From Shimia gijangensis (GTDB lineage Bacteria > Pseudomonadota > Alphaproteobacteria > Rhodobacterales > Rhodobacteraceae), in assembly GCF_900142085.1 (NCBI RefSeq), contig NZ_FQZQ01000001.1, positions 62,001 to 126,000 on the forward strand: a stretch of DNA of 64,000 bases, read 5' to 3'. The notes below the pieces were generated by a model. It did no database searches, had not been told where the DNA came from, and saw only the letters and a list, made by a program, of their open reading frames with translations. Positions 19,474 to 29,544 of the stretch are shown here, one piece after another. Both the position numbers and the translations under genes were made by a program. The first letter of the stretch is position 1. The number at the start of each line of letters is the position of its first letter.

Positions 19474-20583
19474 TTAAGAATCACGACCTTCGATCTGAGA
19501 GAGGCCATTCATATCCGTTACCTCCAGATATTGCGCACGTGCGCCAAGATCCGAGAATAATTCCGGCCCGGTTCCGGTCATCCAGGCTTGGGCGCCAAGC
19601 GCGCAAATCTCTTCATAAAGCGCAGCCCGGCGGCCCGCATCAAGATGGGCGGCGACCTCATCTAGCAAAAGGATCGGAGGTGCGCCAAAACCGTCAGATA
19701 AGGCACGACCATTGGCAAGGATCAGCGAGATCAGCAACGCCTTTTGCTCTCCGGTGGAGCAATCTTTGGCGGGAACACCCTTGGCCGCATAGACAGCGTC
19801 CAGATCACTGCGATGGGGTCCCACCAGCGTGCGGCCCGCCATCAGGTCACGTGGGCGGCTTTCTGAAAAGGCCTCCCGCAGGTCAGCCGCCGCAGAAGGT
19901 AGGGTGCCTTCGGCCTGCGTGAGGGTCAGTTCAGCGATTGGGAAGGCGGTTTCCGCATTGGCTTGCGCCACATCCAAATTCGAAAGCGCCGAAACCCGGT
20001 TGGCATGAATGATTGCACCTGCGTCGGCCATCTGAGCCTCAAGCGCGCCATACCAGGCAGCATCCCGCACCTGATCTTTCAGCAGCCGGTTTCGTTCTCG
20101 CATCGACTTTTCATAGGTCAGAGATGCTTCGGCGTGACCCGGAAAGAAAGACAATGCCATGCGATCCAGAAAACGTCGTCGGCCGTCGGCGCCTTCGATC
20201 CACAAACGATCCATGGCAGGGATCAACCATAACACCCGCGCAACGCGACCAAGCGCGGTTTGTGGCGCAGATTTACCATCGAGCTTTAGTTGCCGCGCAT
20301 TGCCACCCTCTGACCAGATCTCAATCTCGTGCAACTGTCCGAGCGATTGCAAATGACCTGAAACTTTCCACCCCAGAGCCTCGGGGCGACGTGTCATGGC
20401 CTCGGCACTTGACCGCCTTAGACCGCGTCCAGGTGACATCAGAGATACGGCTTCAAGAATGTTGGTCTTGCCCGCGCCATTGGGCCCATAAATCGCTACG
20501 GGACGCGCATCGCAGTCGATGGCGCCCTTTTTGTGGGAACGAAAATGGGACAGCGAGAGTTTGTTCAGATAAAGCGCGGTCAT
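19474..20583 (-). CDS. recF: DNA replication and repair protein RecF
   Basis: 369 residues. SMC-like ATPase that helps load RecA at gaps through RecOR. Walker A is GPNGAGKTN near residue 34; the C-terminal part has the signature/Walker B region STGEQKALLISLILANGRAL and ILLLDEVAAHLDAGRR. The N-terminal LSLSHFRSHK is the usual family start. Located between dnaN and gyrB, 56 bp after dnaN, as in many bacteria. Confidence 0.96.
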   Translation of the reverse strand: MTALYLNKLSLSHFRSHKKGAIDCDARPVAIYGPNGAGKTNILEAVSLMSPGRGLRRSSAEAMTRRPEALGWKVSGHLQSLGQLHEIEIWSEGGNARQLKLDGKSAPQTALGRVARVLWLIPAMDRLWIEGADGRRRFLDRMALSFFPGHAEASLTYEKSMRERNRLLKDQVRDAAWYGALEAQMADAGAIIHANRVSALSNLDVAQANAETAFPIAELTLTQAEGTLPSAAADLREAFSESRPRDLMAGRTLVGPHRSDLDAVYAAKGVPAKDCSTGEQKALLISLILANGRALSDGFGAPPILLLDEVAAHLDAGRRAALYEEICALGAQAWMTGTGPELFSDLGARAQYLEVTDMNGLSQIEGRDS

Positions 20584-20639
20584 GCCGCTATCTTCTTTCT
20601 TGAAAGAACACTCGCACTGCGGGCATCGGCGTTAGCCGA

Positions 20640-21758
20640 TCACACCCGCATCGGCATGACAACATAAACGGCGCTGGTGTCATTGCCTTCGCGCATCAGG
20701 GTCGGGTCACCTGCCGAGTTAAACATGAAGACAGCGTTTTCGCGGTCAACCTGACTGGCGATCTCCAGGAGGTACTTGGCGTTAAATCCGATCTCAAGGC
20801 GCTCGTCATTATAGGCAACTACCAGCTCTTCTTCCGCCGCACCGCTGTCTGGAGCGTTTACGGACAGTACAAGCTTGTCTTCGTCCAACTGCAGCTTCAC
20901 CGCGCGAGAACGCTCAGAAGACACGGTGGCGACACGGTCCACGGCTTGCGCAAACTCCGACGCATCGACTTCCAGCTTGCGGGTGTTGCCTTGCGGAATA
21001 ACGCGTGTGTAATCCGGGAACGTGCCATCGATCACTTTGGATGTCAGAGTGATCTCGGGTGTGGCAAAGCGCACTTTGGTTTCAGATACCGAAACCGCGA
21101 TCTGCATCTCGTCGTCGTCTAGCAATTTGCGCAGTTCGCCAACCGTTTTACGGGGCACAATGACGCCGGGCATATCCGCAGCATCTTGTGGAAGGTCAGC
21201 ATCAATACGGGCCAGACGGTGGCCATCGGTTGCCACGCAACGTAAAACCTTGCCGCCTTCGCCGTCTGACACATGCATATAGACGCCATTCAGATAATAG
21301 CGGGTTTCTTCGGTCGAAATGGCAAACTTGGATTTGTCAAACAGGCGGCGCAGCATGGCAGCCGGGGCCGAGAAATTCGATTGGTATTCGGAAGATGCCA
21401 TCACCGGAAAATCTTCGCGCGGCAGCGTGGCCAGTGAAAAGTTTGACCGGCCAGCTTCGACGGTCAGGCGACCCGAAGCGCCGTCGTCTGTCAGCGTAAC
21501 CAGTGCACCATCCGGTAGCTTACGAACAATTTCGTGCAGGGTCGTGGCGGATACTGTTGTGGCGCCGGCGCGTTCAACCATTGCCGGGGTTTTGTCGACC
21601 ACTTCGATATCAAGGTCTGTGGCGCGGAACTGAACCGTGTCGCCTTCGGCTTCGATCAGCACATTGGCAAGGATTGGAATAGTGTTACGGCGTTCGACAA
21701 CGGATTGTGCCTGCGAGACTGCTTTGAGCAGATTACCGCGTTCAATACTGATCTTCAT
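20640..21758 (-). CDS. dnaN: DNA polymerase III beta subunit (sliding clamp)
   Basis: 372 residues; homodimeric ring that tethers Pol III to DNA. Begins MKISIERGNLLKAVSQAQSVVERRNTIPIL and ends GDPTLMREGNDTSAVYVVMPMRV, both typical. The ATG at 21758 is preceded by GGAGGAAATTGGT, whereas the open frame extends 19 codons further without support. Separated from dnaA by 199 bp that contain the dnaA terminator, so it likely has its own promoter. Confidence 0.98.
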   Translation of the reverse strand: MKISIERGNLLKAVSQAQSVVERRNTIPILANVLIEAEGDTVQFRATDLDIEVVDKTPAMVERAGATTVSATTLHEIVRKLPDGALVTLTDDGASGRLTVEAGRSNFSLATLPREDFPVMASSEYQSNFSAPAAMLRRLFDKSKFAISTEETRYYLNGVYMHVSDGEGGKVLRCVATDGHRLARIDADLPQDAADMPGVIVPRKTVGELRKLLDDDEMQIAVSVSETKVRFATPEITLTSKVIDGTFPDYTRVIPQGNTRKLEVDASEFAQAVDRVATVSSERSRAVKLQLDEDKLVLSVNAPDSGAAEEELVVAYNDERLEIGFNAKYLLEIASQVDRENAVFMFNSAGDPTLMREGNDTSAVYVVMPMRV

Positions 21759-21901
21759 ACCAATTTCCTCCGTCTGCCGGGAGGGGCACACTATCGGTTT
21801 CCCCCTTCGGCGCAAGCCTTTTTGCTTTTGTCGACCTAAACCAATGGGGCGTCAACCCGGATGCACGTCAAGCGCGATGATTTGTGCCATCCGTGGGCGA
21901 T

Positions 21902-21935
21902 AACAAAAGAAAAGGCCGCACCCAAAGGCACGGCC
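21902..21935 (-). terminator. Rho-independent terminator downstream of dnaA
   Basis: On the minus strand GGCCGTGCC-TTTG-GGTGCGGCC gives a 9-bp stem with two G-T pairs and a 4-nt loop, followed by TTTTCTTTTGTTA. It lies 22 nt past the dnaA stop. Confidence 0.9.
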
Positions 21936-21957
21936 ACTTTTTTTCTATATATTTTGA

Positions 21958-23316
21958 TCAAGCTTCGAGTGCGCGGCGCAACAACTCGAGGTCCTCTGCG
22001 ATCTGACCATCCTGAACACGCAACTCTTCGATGCGTCTTACGCCATGCATCACGGTCGTATGGTCGCGGCCACCAAACCGACGGCCAATTTCGGGCAGGC
22101 TGCGGCTGGTCAGTTGTTTGCTCAGATACATCGCCACCTGACGAGGGCGAGCCAAGGTGCGCACCCGCTTGGGGCCAATCATGTCGCTCAGACGGATGTT
22201 GTAGTGTTCCGCGACCCGGCGTTGGATTTCTTCAACAGTGATTTTGCGCTCGGAGGCCCGAAGAACGTCAGACAGGCAGTCCTGAGTCAGTTCCATTGTG
22301 ATTTCACGGCCCACCAGCGACGCAAAGGCAAACAATCTTGTCAATGCGCCCTCAAGCACACGCACATTGGTGGAAATGCGGTGGGCCAGAAATTCAAGCA
22401 CCCCATCAGCGAGCTGCAATCCCGGATATTGTTCGCGGTATTGCTCAACTTTGGTCTGAAGAATGCCAAGGCGCAATTCATAGTCCGTTGGGTGCAGATC
22501 AACCACAAGGCCACACTGCAGGCGGGATTTGATCCGATCTTCAAGATCTTTGATCTCTCCCGGTGCTCGGTCTGCAGAAATAATGATCTGTTTGTTCTGA
22601 TCGACCAGAGCATTGAAGGTGTGAAAGAACTCTTCCTGCGTGCTGTCCTTGCCGGCAATGAATTGCACGTCGTCTACCATCAGTACATCGACCGAGCGGA
22701 ACAGTTGTTTGAAATCCATCATTTTGCGATCACGCAAGGCTTGTACAAAACGGTACATGAATTGTTCTGCCGACAGATACACCACGTTCAGGTCCGGCCG
22801 GCGCTGTTGCAGGTCCCAGGCAATCGCATGCATCAGGTGGGTTTTGCCAAGGCCAACGCCGCCGTAAAGAAATAACGGATTAAAGGTCACTGGACCACCT
22901 TCGGCAACACGACGTGCGGCTGCATTGGCCAATTCGTTGGGTTTACCGACAACGAAGCTGTCAAATGTGAAACGCGCATCCAGCGGGGCGCCTGGAAGGC
23001 TGTCTTTGGTGACGGACGGAGAGACAAAATCCGTTTTCTCGGCGACAGGGCGCGGTGCAGGACGGTCCAAAGAATTCGCCGATACCTTGAAGTGCACGCG
23101 CTGAACGCGTTGCCCGTTGGACGTTAGTTTGTGCAGAATCAGGTCGCCAAAATTTTGAGAGACATAGTTGCCGAAAAAATTGGTCGGGACATGAAAGGTC
23201 ACAGCACCTTCGGTCAAGTCCGCAAATTCCAGAGGCTCAATCCAGGTCTTGAAATTATTCTGCCCAACAGTCTTTAGCAGATCCTGTTTCAACGTGCCCC
23301 ATTGTTCTTGTATCAT
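21958..23316 (-). CDS. dnaA: Chromosomal replication initiator DnaA
   Basis: 452 residues, normal length. Domain I starts WGTLKQDLLKTVGQNNFKTW. The AAA+ core has Walker A GGVGLGKTHLMHAIA and Walker B VLMVDDVQFIAGKDSTQEEFFHTFN. The C-terminal DNA-binding domain ends with the DnaA signature SLPEIGRRFGGRDHTTVMHG. It binds DnaA boxes at oriC and melts the origin. The upstream 500 bp contains no obvious DnaA box, so the origin may be elsewhere. Confidence 0.98.
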   Translation of the reverse strand: MIQEQWGTLKQDLLKTVGQNNFKTWIEPLEFADLTEGAVTFHVPTNFFGNYVSQNFGDLILHKLTSNGQRVQRVHFKVSANSLDRPAPRPVAEKTDFVSPSVTKDSLPGAPLDARFTFDSFVVGKPNELANAAARRVAEGGPVTFNPLFLYGGVGLGKTHLMHAIAWDLQQRRPDLNVVYLSAEQFMYRFVQALRDRKMMDFKQLFRSVDVLMVDDVQFIAGKDSTQEEFFHTFNALVDQNKQIIISADRAPGEIKDLEDRIKSRLQCGLVVDLHPTDYELRLGILQTKVEQYREQYPGLQLADGVLEFLAHRISTNVRVLEGALTRLFAFASLVGREITMELTQDCLSDVLRASERKITVEEIQRRVAEHYNIRLSDMIGPKRVRTLARPRQVAMYLSKQLTSRSLPEIGRRFGGRDHTTVMHGVRRIEELRVQDGQIAEDLELLRRALEA

Positions 23317-23766
23317 GTGTCCCCGTTTCTAACCTTCGTGCCGTGCATCTACGGGCTTAACAGTGCCCAAAATTCATGAGTCGCTTTTCAAATCGCAACC
23401 CATCGGACCCTGCGTTTTTCCAACTTTGCAGTGCCTCTGAACGTAAAATGCCCCGTCAATCAAAGCCCCTGCTTTGACAGACTTTTAGTTCAATGGCGCG
23501 CTGGTTGCGCAGTTTGAAGGACAGACCGAAAGCCAAAAAGCTTCATCGGCCAGACACAGTAGACGTCCGCAGAAATCCCTGCGGCATTCTCTGTGAAATA
23601 CGACCCGAAAGTCATATAACGCTGGTGTCTGTCCCCCCGACGGGCGATGTGAATCGCTGGATTGAAACTAGCAACACCGATGCGCCCCGGGCAACCGATC
23701 TTCGAACTTGACTCGGGGTTTTGTAAAAAAGAATCTCTCGGGCTCGAAATTGGCACCGAAAACGAC
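23317..23766. other. Intergenic region upstream of dnaA
   Basis: About 450 bp between dnaA and the rpsT terminator. It must carry the dnaA promoter. I searched by eye for TTATCCACA-like DnaA boxes on both strands and found none, nor an AT-rich unwinding element or GATC cluster. No convincing small gene. Confidence 0.55.
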
Positions 23767-23793
23767 AAAGGCGCCACCGCTGGTGACGCCTTT
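23757..23793 (-). terminator. Rho-independent terminator of rpsT
   Basis: On the minus strand AAAGGCGTCACC-AGC-GGTGGCGCCTTT forms a 12-bp stem (one G-T pair), followed by GTCGTTTTCG. It lies 26 nt past the rpsT stop. Confidence 0.88.
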
Positions 23794-23819
23794 CTCTTCA
23801 ATAGCTTGTAGGTTTGGGC

Positions 23820-24083
23820 TTAGCCCAGAGCCTTCACACGTGCCGACAGGCGCGACATTTTGCGCGACGCTGTGTTCTTGTGGTAAACGCCCTTGGTCAC
23901 ACCGCGCATCAGCTCAGGCTGAGCTGTGCGCAAAGCTGCCGTTGCGGCATCTTTGTCGCCAGAAGCGATAGCTTCTTCAACTTTGCGCAGTTGCGTACGG
24001 ATGCGCGAACGACGGGCTTTGTTGACTGCAAAGCGGGCTTCGTTCTGACGGGCGCGTTTCTTCGCTTGAGGTGAGTTTGCCAT
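23820..24083 (-). CDS. rpsT: 30S ribosomal protein S20
   Basis: 87 residues, very basic, typical length. Begins [30 protein letters not shown] and has the helical Ala/Lys-rich body of S20, which binds 16S rRNA in the 30S body. Own terminator downstream; upstream of dnaA on the same strand. Confidence 0.98.
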   Translation of the reverse strand: MANSPQAKKRARQNEARFAVNKARRSRIRTQLRKVEEAIASGDKDAATAALRTAQPELMRGVTKGVYHKNTASRKMSRLSARVKALG

Positions 24084-24252
24084 GAATCTCAGGTCCTTGA
24101 ATTATACTTCGTTCAGTTATCACACGTGCCACTGCCCGAAAGGGACCGTCCCGTTTAGGGAATCGATTCAAGCCAGAGCGGGCTGCACGCGCATGTATTG
24201 AGGGCGCTTACTAATGATTTTTGGAAGGGATGCAACCCAAAAACCACCAAAG

Positions 24253-24280
24253 AAAAAAGGGGCGGCCTATATGCCGCCCC
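24253..24280 (-). terminator. Rho-independent terminator of the enoyl-CoA hydratase gene
   Basis: On the minus strand GGGGCGGC-ATATAG-GCCGCCCC is a perfect 8-bp stem followed by TTTTTTC, 25 nt past the stop of the gene at 24306. Confidence 0.93.
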
Positions 24281-24305
24281 GATTCTGAAATGTGTCGAGC
24301 CAAAG

Positions 24306-25082
24306 TTACTTGTCGCGGAACTGGGCCTGACGCTTTTCCATAAACGCGGCCATGCCCTCTTTTTGGTCCTCGGTCGCGAACAGGGCGTGGAACACGCGGC
24401 GTTCAAACAACAGACCTTCGGTCAGGGTGCTTTCAAAGCTGCGGTTCACGGCCTCTTTGGCTGTGCGCGCCGTGATCAGCGATTTCTCGACAATCTTCAG
24501 GGCTGCGCCCATCGCCTCTTCCATCATCTTTTTGGCTGGCACGACGCGGCTGACAAGTCCGGCGCGCTCGGCCTCTTCGGCATCCATAAAGCGTCCGGTC
24601 AGGTTCATATCCATCGATTTGGATTTGCCCACGGCACGCGTCAAACGTTGGCTGCCGCCCATACCGGCAATAACACCCAGATTGATTTCAGGCTGGCCGA
24701 ATTTGGCGGTGTCTGACGCAATGATAAAGTCGCAGGCCATTGCCAGTTCGCAACCGCCCCCCAACGCATAGCCAGAAACGGCTGCAATCACGGGTTTGCG
24801 GATCCGCTGAATGCCATCCCCAAATGCGGCAAACAGATTGGATGCGTTGACGTCGACAAAACTCATCGACGACATTTCCTTGATGTCTGCCCCGGCGGCA
24901 AAAGCTTTTTCCGAGCCTGTCAGCAAGATGCAGCGCACCTTGTCATTGGCATCGGCTTCTTCCAGAGCCTGCATCAGCTCTCCCAAAAGCTGTTGGTTCA
25001 GCGCGTTCAGTGCATCGGGGCGGTTCAGTTTGACGAGGGCCACGTGGTCCTCGATTTCGACGATGATCGTCTCAAAAGCCAT
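24306..25082 (-). CDS. Enoyl-CoA hydratase (crotonase family)
   Basis: 258 residues. Adds water to trans-2-enoyl-CoA during fatty-acid or amino-acid oxidation. The oxyanion-hole stretch [12 protein letters not shown], the catalytic region [41 protein letters not shown] with both Glu residues, and the C terminus ending [17 protein letters not shown] match short-chain enoyl-CoA hydratases (FadB/PaaF/Ech type). Single gene with a strong terminator. Pathway cannot be fixed from context. Confidence 0.93.
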   Translation of the reverse strand: MAFETIIVEIEDHVALVKLNRPDALNALNQQLLGELMQALEEADANDKVRCILLTGSEKAFAAGADIKEMSSMSFVDVNASNLFAAFGDGIQRIRKPVIAAVSGYALGGGCELAMACDFIIASDTAKFGQPEINLGVIAGMGGSQRLTRAVGKSKSMDMNLTGRFMDAEEAERAGLVSRVVPAKKMMEEAMGAALKIVEKSLITARTAKEAVNRSFESTLTEGLLFERRVFHALFATEDQKEGMAAFMEKRQAQFRDK

Positions 25083-25146
25083 GAGTGGTGCTTTCTCTTG
25101 TTCCGGTCAGGAACGATTTCTTACCATTGTTCAGGGGCGGATCAAG

Positions 25147-25998
25147 CTATCTTTGGCATTGCGGACAATAGAAGGATGAGCGTCCCGATTGAGTGATTCG
25201 CGCAATCACCCCATCACATCCGGATGTATGACAGGCCTCGCCTTCCCGACCGTACACATCGAAACTATGTTGAAAATATCCAAGTTCTCCATCAGCTTGG
25301 CGGAAATCCTTGAGCGAAGATCCCCCCGCATCAATCGCGTCAGACAGCACCCGGCGGATGATTGGCACCAGGCTCGCAGTGCGTTCCGCAGCAATCTTTC
25401 CCGCTTTGCGACGTGGCGATATGCCTGCCCGGTACAGGGCTTCACAGACATAAATGTTGCCCAATCCCGCGACAATTCGCTGGTCCAGAAGCGCGGATTT
25501 GACCGGGGTGTTTCGATTCTCCAGAGATTTCACAAGATAGTCTTCGTCAAAACCGTTGCCCAAAGGTTCCGGGCCAAGTTTCGCCAGCAACGGATGCGCG
25601 TCGACCGTGGCCGTTGTCAAAAGGTCCATCGCCCCAAACCGGCGCGGGTCGTTGAATGTCACACGTGCTCCGTTATCCATATCGAACACCACGTGGTCAT
25701 GTTTTTCGGCCTGTGGATGGGTGTGCACGAACTGCCCCAAAGGATCACCTGATACGGTCATGCGCCCAGACATACCAAGATGGATCAACAGCGTTTCATC
25801 GGTATCCAATTCCACCAGAATGTACTTTGACCGCCGCCGAAGTGCGTTCACCCGCGCGCCGGTCAGGCGCTCTGCCATACGTTCGGGAAACGGCCAGCGC
25901 AAATTGGGGCGATTCACCGCCACATCAGAAAATCGGGCGTGTTCCATAGAAGGCAAAAGGCCACGTCGTACGGTTTCAACTTCGGGAAGTTCAGGCAT
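25147..25998 (-). CDS. mutM: Formamidopyrimidine-DNA glycosylase
   Basis: 283 residues. Bifunctional glycosylase/AP lyase removing 8-oxoguanine and formamidopyrimidines. The N terminus is the catalytic [14 protein letters not shown] (Pro2 nucleophile, Glu3). [18 protein letters not shown] is the H2TH region, and a C-terminal zinc finger reads CHTSGC then CPQCQR. Divergent from ubiE, an arrangement common in Rhodobacteraceae. Confidence 0.97.
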   Translation of the reverse strand: MPELPEVETVRRGLLPSMEHARFSDVAVNRPNLRWPFPERMAERLTGARVNALRRRSKYILVELDTDETLLIHLGMSGRMTVSGDPLGQFVHTHPQAEKHDHVVFDMDNGARVTFNDPRRFGAMDLLTTATVDAHPLLAKLGPEPLGNGFDEDYLVKSLENRNTPVKSALLDQRIVAGLGNIYVCEALYRAGISPRRKAGKIAAERTASLVPIIRRVLSDAIDAGGSSLKDFRQADGELGYFQHSFDVYGREGEACHTSGCDGVIARITQSGRSSFYCPQCQR

Positions 25999-26149
25999 GA
26001 TCTGGCTTTCGGTTTGGGCGGGCTCAAAAGAATAGCCTGTTGCGGCATCTCAATGAACCATAACTCTGAGTGACAGGAACAAATTCAGCGCATTGTATGC
26101 TGCCCGACGGCCCTATAAGAAGAGCCCAGTTTAATTTGCGGTCAGAGCC

Positions 26150-26902
26150 ATGAGCGATAGCAATCAAAATACCACCCATTTCGGATTTACCACCGTTCCC
26201 GAGGCTGAAAAGGCTGGCAAAGTGCAGGGCGTATTCAATTCGGTCGCGTCGAAATATGACGTGATGAATGATGTGATGAGCATGGGCATCCACCGTGTCT
26301 GGAAAGACGCAATGATGGACTGGCTGGCACCACGCCCCGGCCAGCGTTTACTGGATGTGGCTGGCGGCACCGGCGACATTTCTTTCCGCTTTCTGGATCG
26401 CGCAGGGCATGGGCATGCCACTGTACTAGACCTCACGGAACCAATGTTGGTTGAGGGGCGCAAACGTGCTGAGGCCTCGGCGATGGTGGAAAGCCTCAAC
26501 TGGGTTGTTGGCGATGCGATGGCGTTGCCGTTTGAGGACAACACCTTTGATGTTTACACCATTTCGTTTGGTATCCGTAACGTGACCCGCCCCCAAGAGG
26601 CGCTGAACGAAGCTTACCGCGTGCTGAAACCGGGCGGTCGTCTGATGGTGCTGGAATTCAGCCAAATTCCCAACGACATGATGCAAAAGGCCTATGACCT
26701 TTATTCGTTCAACATCATTCCTCGTATGGGCCAGATGATTGCGGGTGACCGCGACAGCTATCAGTATCTTGTCGAATCGATCCGCAAATTCCCGGACCAG
26801 GACACGTTTCTGGACATGGTGAAGACCGCTGGGTTTGAGAATGCTAAGTACCGCAACTTGTCATTGGGGATTGCGGCGCTTCATTCAGGGTGGAAGATTT
26901 GA
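26150..26902 (+). CDS. ubiE: Demethylmenaquinone/2-octaprenyl-6-methoxy-1,4-benzoquinol C-methyltransferase
   Basis: 250 residues. SAM-dependent C-methylation in ubiquinone synthesis. N-terminal [43 protein letters not shown], the SAM motif [13 protein letters not shown] and the UbiE signature [17 protein letters not shown] are all present. Its last 13 bp overlap the ubiB start, so the two ubiquinone genes are translationally coupled. Confidence 0.97.
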   Translation: MSDSNQNTTHFGFTTVPEAEKAGKVQGVFNSVASKYDVMNDVMSMGIHRVWKDAMMDWLAPRPGQRLLDVAGGTGDISFRFLDRAGHGHATVLDLTEPMLVEGRKRAEASAMVESLNWVVGDAMALPFEDNTFDVYTISFGIRNVTRPQEALNEAYRVLKPGGRLMVLEFSQIPNDMMQKAYDLYSFNIIPRMGQMIAGDRDSYQYLVESIRKFPDQDTFLDMVKTAGFENAKYRNLSLGIAALHSGWKI

Positions 26903-28431
26903 GAGGCCCGCATAACATCTGGCGACTGATCCGAACCGGTGCCACGATGGAGCGGACCGGCGCCATGAGTGTGGTGATGGATGCGATGGACGCGCCGCAT
27001 GCGCTGCGCATTGTTGCACGCACAGTTGTCTGGCCGTTTCGCTGGCTTGGCATTAAGGGTGATCCCACGATGCCGCCGGTGGTCCGCGCCCTGAACGCGC
27101 TGGGGCCTGCCTACATCAAGTTCGGACAGGTGTTGTCAACGCGACCGGATGTTGTCGGGCCTGATCTGGCCACCGAATTGCGTGTGTTGCAGGATAAGCT
27201 GCCGCCGTTCTCGTTGGAAGTGGCCAAGCGTTCTGTCGAGGATGAACTGGGTCACCCGGTCGCCGATGTTTTCTCGGAATTTTCCGAACCGGTGGCTGCG
27301 GCGTCAATCGCTCAAGTCCACAAGGCGTGCATTGCAGAAACCGGCGAAGAAGTTGCCGTCAAAGTTCTGCGCCCCGGCATCGAAAAGGCATTCCGCAAGG
27401 ATGTTGATGCCTTCTATTTTGCTGCCGATACCATCGAATTCTTGTCCCCGGCGTCGCGCCGATTGCGCCCCCGAGATGTCATCGAACATTTCGACGGAGT
27501 GGTCACCGGAGAGCTGGACTTGCGGCTTGAAGCGGCTTCAGCCAGTGAATTTGCCGCCAACACGGCGAAAGATCAGGGCTTTCAGGTTCCCACAGTTCGT
27601 TGGGAGTTTTCCGGCCGTCGGGTTATGACCTTGGGCTGGGCCGAAGGTGAGCCTTTGGGCGACAATGACGCCTTGGATGCCGCCGGACACGATCGCCACG
27701 CTTTGGGCAACCGGGTGTTGGCGCTGTTTCTGAGCCACGCTCTGCGCGACGGGTATTTCCACGCTGACATGCATCAGGGCAACCTCAAGGTCGCGGCGAA
27801 TGGCGACATCATTGCCTACGACTTTGGCATCATGGGGCATATCGACGAATACACCCGCCGGGTTTATGCCGAAATTCTGTTTGGCTTTATCAAACGTGAT
27901 TACCAACGTGTCGCCGAAGTTCATTTTGAAGCGGGGTATGTCCCGGCCAATCAGGATGTAGACGAGTTTGCCCGAGCTCTGCGGGCGGTCGGAGAGCCGA
28001 TTTTTGGCATGGATGCGACACGCATTTCGATGGGACGTTTGCTAAGCTATCTGTTCGAAGTGACTGAACGCTTTGGAATGGAAACCCGGACCGAGTTGAT
28101 CTTGTTGCAGCGCACCATGGTCGTCGTCGAAGGCGTGGCCCGCTCGCTTGATCCCGAGGTCAACATCTGGGATGTCGCGCAGCCAGTGGTGGAAGATTAC
28201 ATCAAACAAAGCATTGGCCCCAAAGCGCTTGGCCGTGATCTGATGAGAACCGCCCGTGTACTGGCGCGGTTTGGCCCCAGACTTCCGGGGTTGGTCGAGG
28301 GCGCGTTGATCCGTCAGGCAACACCCGTCGAAGAAGTCACCCGCCGGAATTGGGCGTTGGTTTTGTCAACCGGACTTGGGGGGGCTTGTATCGGGGCCGC
28401 CATCGCCGCGGCGATCCTGATCTTGAGCTAA
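26890..28431 (+). CDS. ubiB: Ubiquinone biosynthesis atypical kinase UbiB
   Basis: 513 residues of the ABC1/ADCK/UbiB atypical kinase family. Visible are the KxGQ motif in [26 protein letters not shown] in place of the P-loop, [15 protein letters not shown] with the ATP-site Lys, [11 protein letters not shown] and [10 protein letters not shown], and two C-terminal membrane segments ([19 protein letters not shown]). It supports ubiquinone synthesis, probably by lipid handling/ATPase activity. GTG start inside ubiE; TTG at 26899 is an alternative. Ends at a bidirectional terminator. Confidence 0.95.
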   Translation: MEDLRGPHNIWRLIRTGATMERTGAMSVVMDAMDAPHALRIVARTVVWPFRWLGIKGDPTMPPVVRALNALGPAYIKFGQVLSTRPDVVGPDLATELRVLQDKLPPFSLEVAKRSVEDELGHPVADVFSEFSEPVAAASIAQVHKACIAETGEEVAVKVLRPGIEKAFRKDVDAFYFAADTIEFLSPASRRLRPRDVIEHFDGVVTGELDLRLEAASASEFAANTAKDQGFQVPTVRWEFSGRRVMTLGWAEGEPLGDNDALDAAGHDRHALGNRVLALFLSHALRDGYFHADMHQGNLKVAANGDIIAYDFGIMGHIDEYTRRVYAEILFGFIKRDYQRVAEVHFEAGYVPANQDVDEFARALRAVGEPIFGMDATRISMGRLLSYLFEVTERFGMETRTELILLQRTMVVVEGVARSLDPEVNIWDVAQPVVEDYIKQSIGPKALGRDLMRTARVLARFGPRLPGLVEGALIRQATPVEEVTRRNWALVLSTGLGGACIGAAIAAAILILS

Positions 28432-28458
28432 TAATCTGCGTCTAGTGCTGACACAAAT

Positions 28459-28487
28459 AAAAAGCCCCGGTTTGGACCGGGGCTTTT
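28459..28487. terminator. Bidirectional Rho-independent terminator between ubiB and dapA
   Basis: AAAAGCCCCGG-TTTGGA-CCGGGGCTTTT, an 11-bp perfect stem with A/T flanks on both sides. It serves ubiB (plus) and dapA (minus), which converge here. Confidence 0.93.
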
Positions 28488-28507
28488 GCATTGAATAGCC
28501 GTGTAGA

Positions 28508-29380
28508 TCAGAGCAAGCCAGCTGATGCCATCGCCGCATCAATCTGCGCTTTGACGTCATCGCTAAGGCCTGTCAAAGGCAAGCGCACCTCTTCGTTGCA
28601 AAGGTCCAGTTTTGACATCGCATATTTCGCGCCAACCAGACCAGGCTCTGCAAAAATCGCCATGTGCAAAGGCATCAGACGATCCAGATATTCCAGTGCT
28701 TTGGCGTAGTTGCCATCAAGTGTGGCTGCCTGAAACTCGGCGCAAAGTCTGGGCGCGACATTTGCTGTGACCGAGATACAGCCAACGCCACCGTGGGCAT
28801 TGAAACCTAGTGCGGTCGCGTCTTCACCAGACAGTTGCACAAAGTCCGCGCCACAGGTGATGCGCTGCTGAGGGACGCGGCTCAGATCACCGGTGGCATC
28901 CTTGACGCCAGCAATGCGCGGAAGTTTTGCCAGCTCGCCCATGGTTTCAGGAGACATGTCCACAACCGAACGGCCCGGAATATTGTAGATAATGATTGGC
29001 AGATTGCAGCAATCGTGGATCGCGGTGAAATGGGCAATCAACCCGCGCTGCGTCGGTTTGTTATAATAGGGTGTGACCACGAGAACCGCATCGGCGCCTG
29101 CCTTTTCCGCGGCCTGAGCCAGGCGAATTGACTCCAACGTATTGTTGGACCCTGCACCGGCAATCACAGGCACGCGGCCCGCGGCTGTTTTCACAACGGT
29201 TTCCACAACTGCGTCATGTTCTGTATGAGTCAGTGTTGGGCTTTCGCCAGTGGTGCCAACCGGTACAAAGCCGTTCGAACCTTCGCCGATATGCCACTCG
29301 ACCAGCTTCTTAAGCGTTTCTAAATCCAGCTCGCCGTTCGTGAACGGCGTGACGAGTGCGGGTAGAGACCCAGTAAACAT
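28508..29380 (-). CDS. dapA: 4-hydroxy-tetrahydrodipicolinate synthase
   Basis: 290 residues, TIM-barrel aldolase condensing pyruvate with aspartate semialdehyde for lysine/diaminopimelate synthesis. The substrate-binding [15 protein letters not shown], the catalytic Tyr in [12 protein letters not shown] and the Schiff-base Lys in [12 protein letters not shown] are present. AAGGAG lies upstream of the ATG. Single gene divergent from the lytic transglycosylase, both concerned with cell-wall supply. Confidence 0.96.
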   Translation of the reverse strand: MFTGSLPALVTPFTNGELDLETLKKLVEWHIGEGSNGFVPVGTTGESPTLTHTEHDAVVETVVKTAAGRVPVIAGAGSNNTLESIRLAQAAEKAGADAVLVVTPYYNKPTQRGLIAHFTAIHDCCNLPIIIYNIPGRSVVDMSPETMGELAKLPRIAGVKDATGDLSRVPQQRITCGADFVQLSGEDATALGFNAHGGVGCISVTANVAPRLCAEFQAATLDGNYAKALEYLDRLMPLHMAIFAEPGLVGAKYAMSKLDLCNEEVRLPLTGLSDDVKAQIDAAMASAGLL

Positions 29381-29544
29381 AACACGCTCCTTTTCATTGC
29401 GTAGCTGGGCGAAACGCCCGTTTCAGCAGATTTACGTGCAAAACCCTACCGGGTTCGTCGCCTTGCCAAGTTTGTGAATTGTCGGCAGGCTCGCACGCCA
29501 CTACTGTGGGTTTCTATCCTTTGTCGCATTGGAAATTGCAAGAC

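Noticed and set aside
23490-23801. 103-codon minus-strand open frame between dnaA and rpsT
   Set aside because: No domain or Shine-Dalgarno, and it contains the rpsT terminator.
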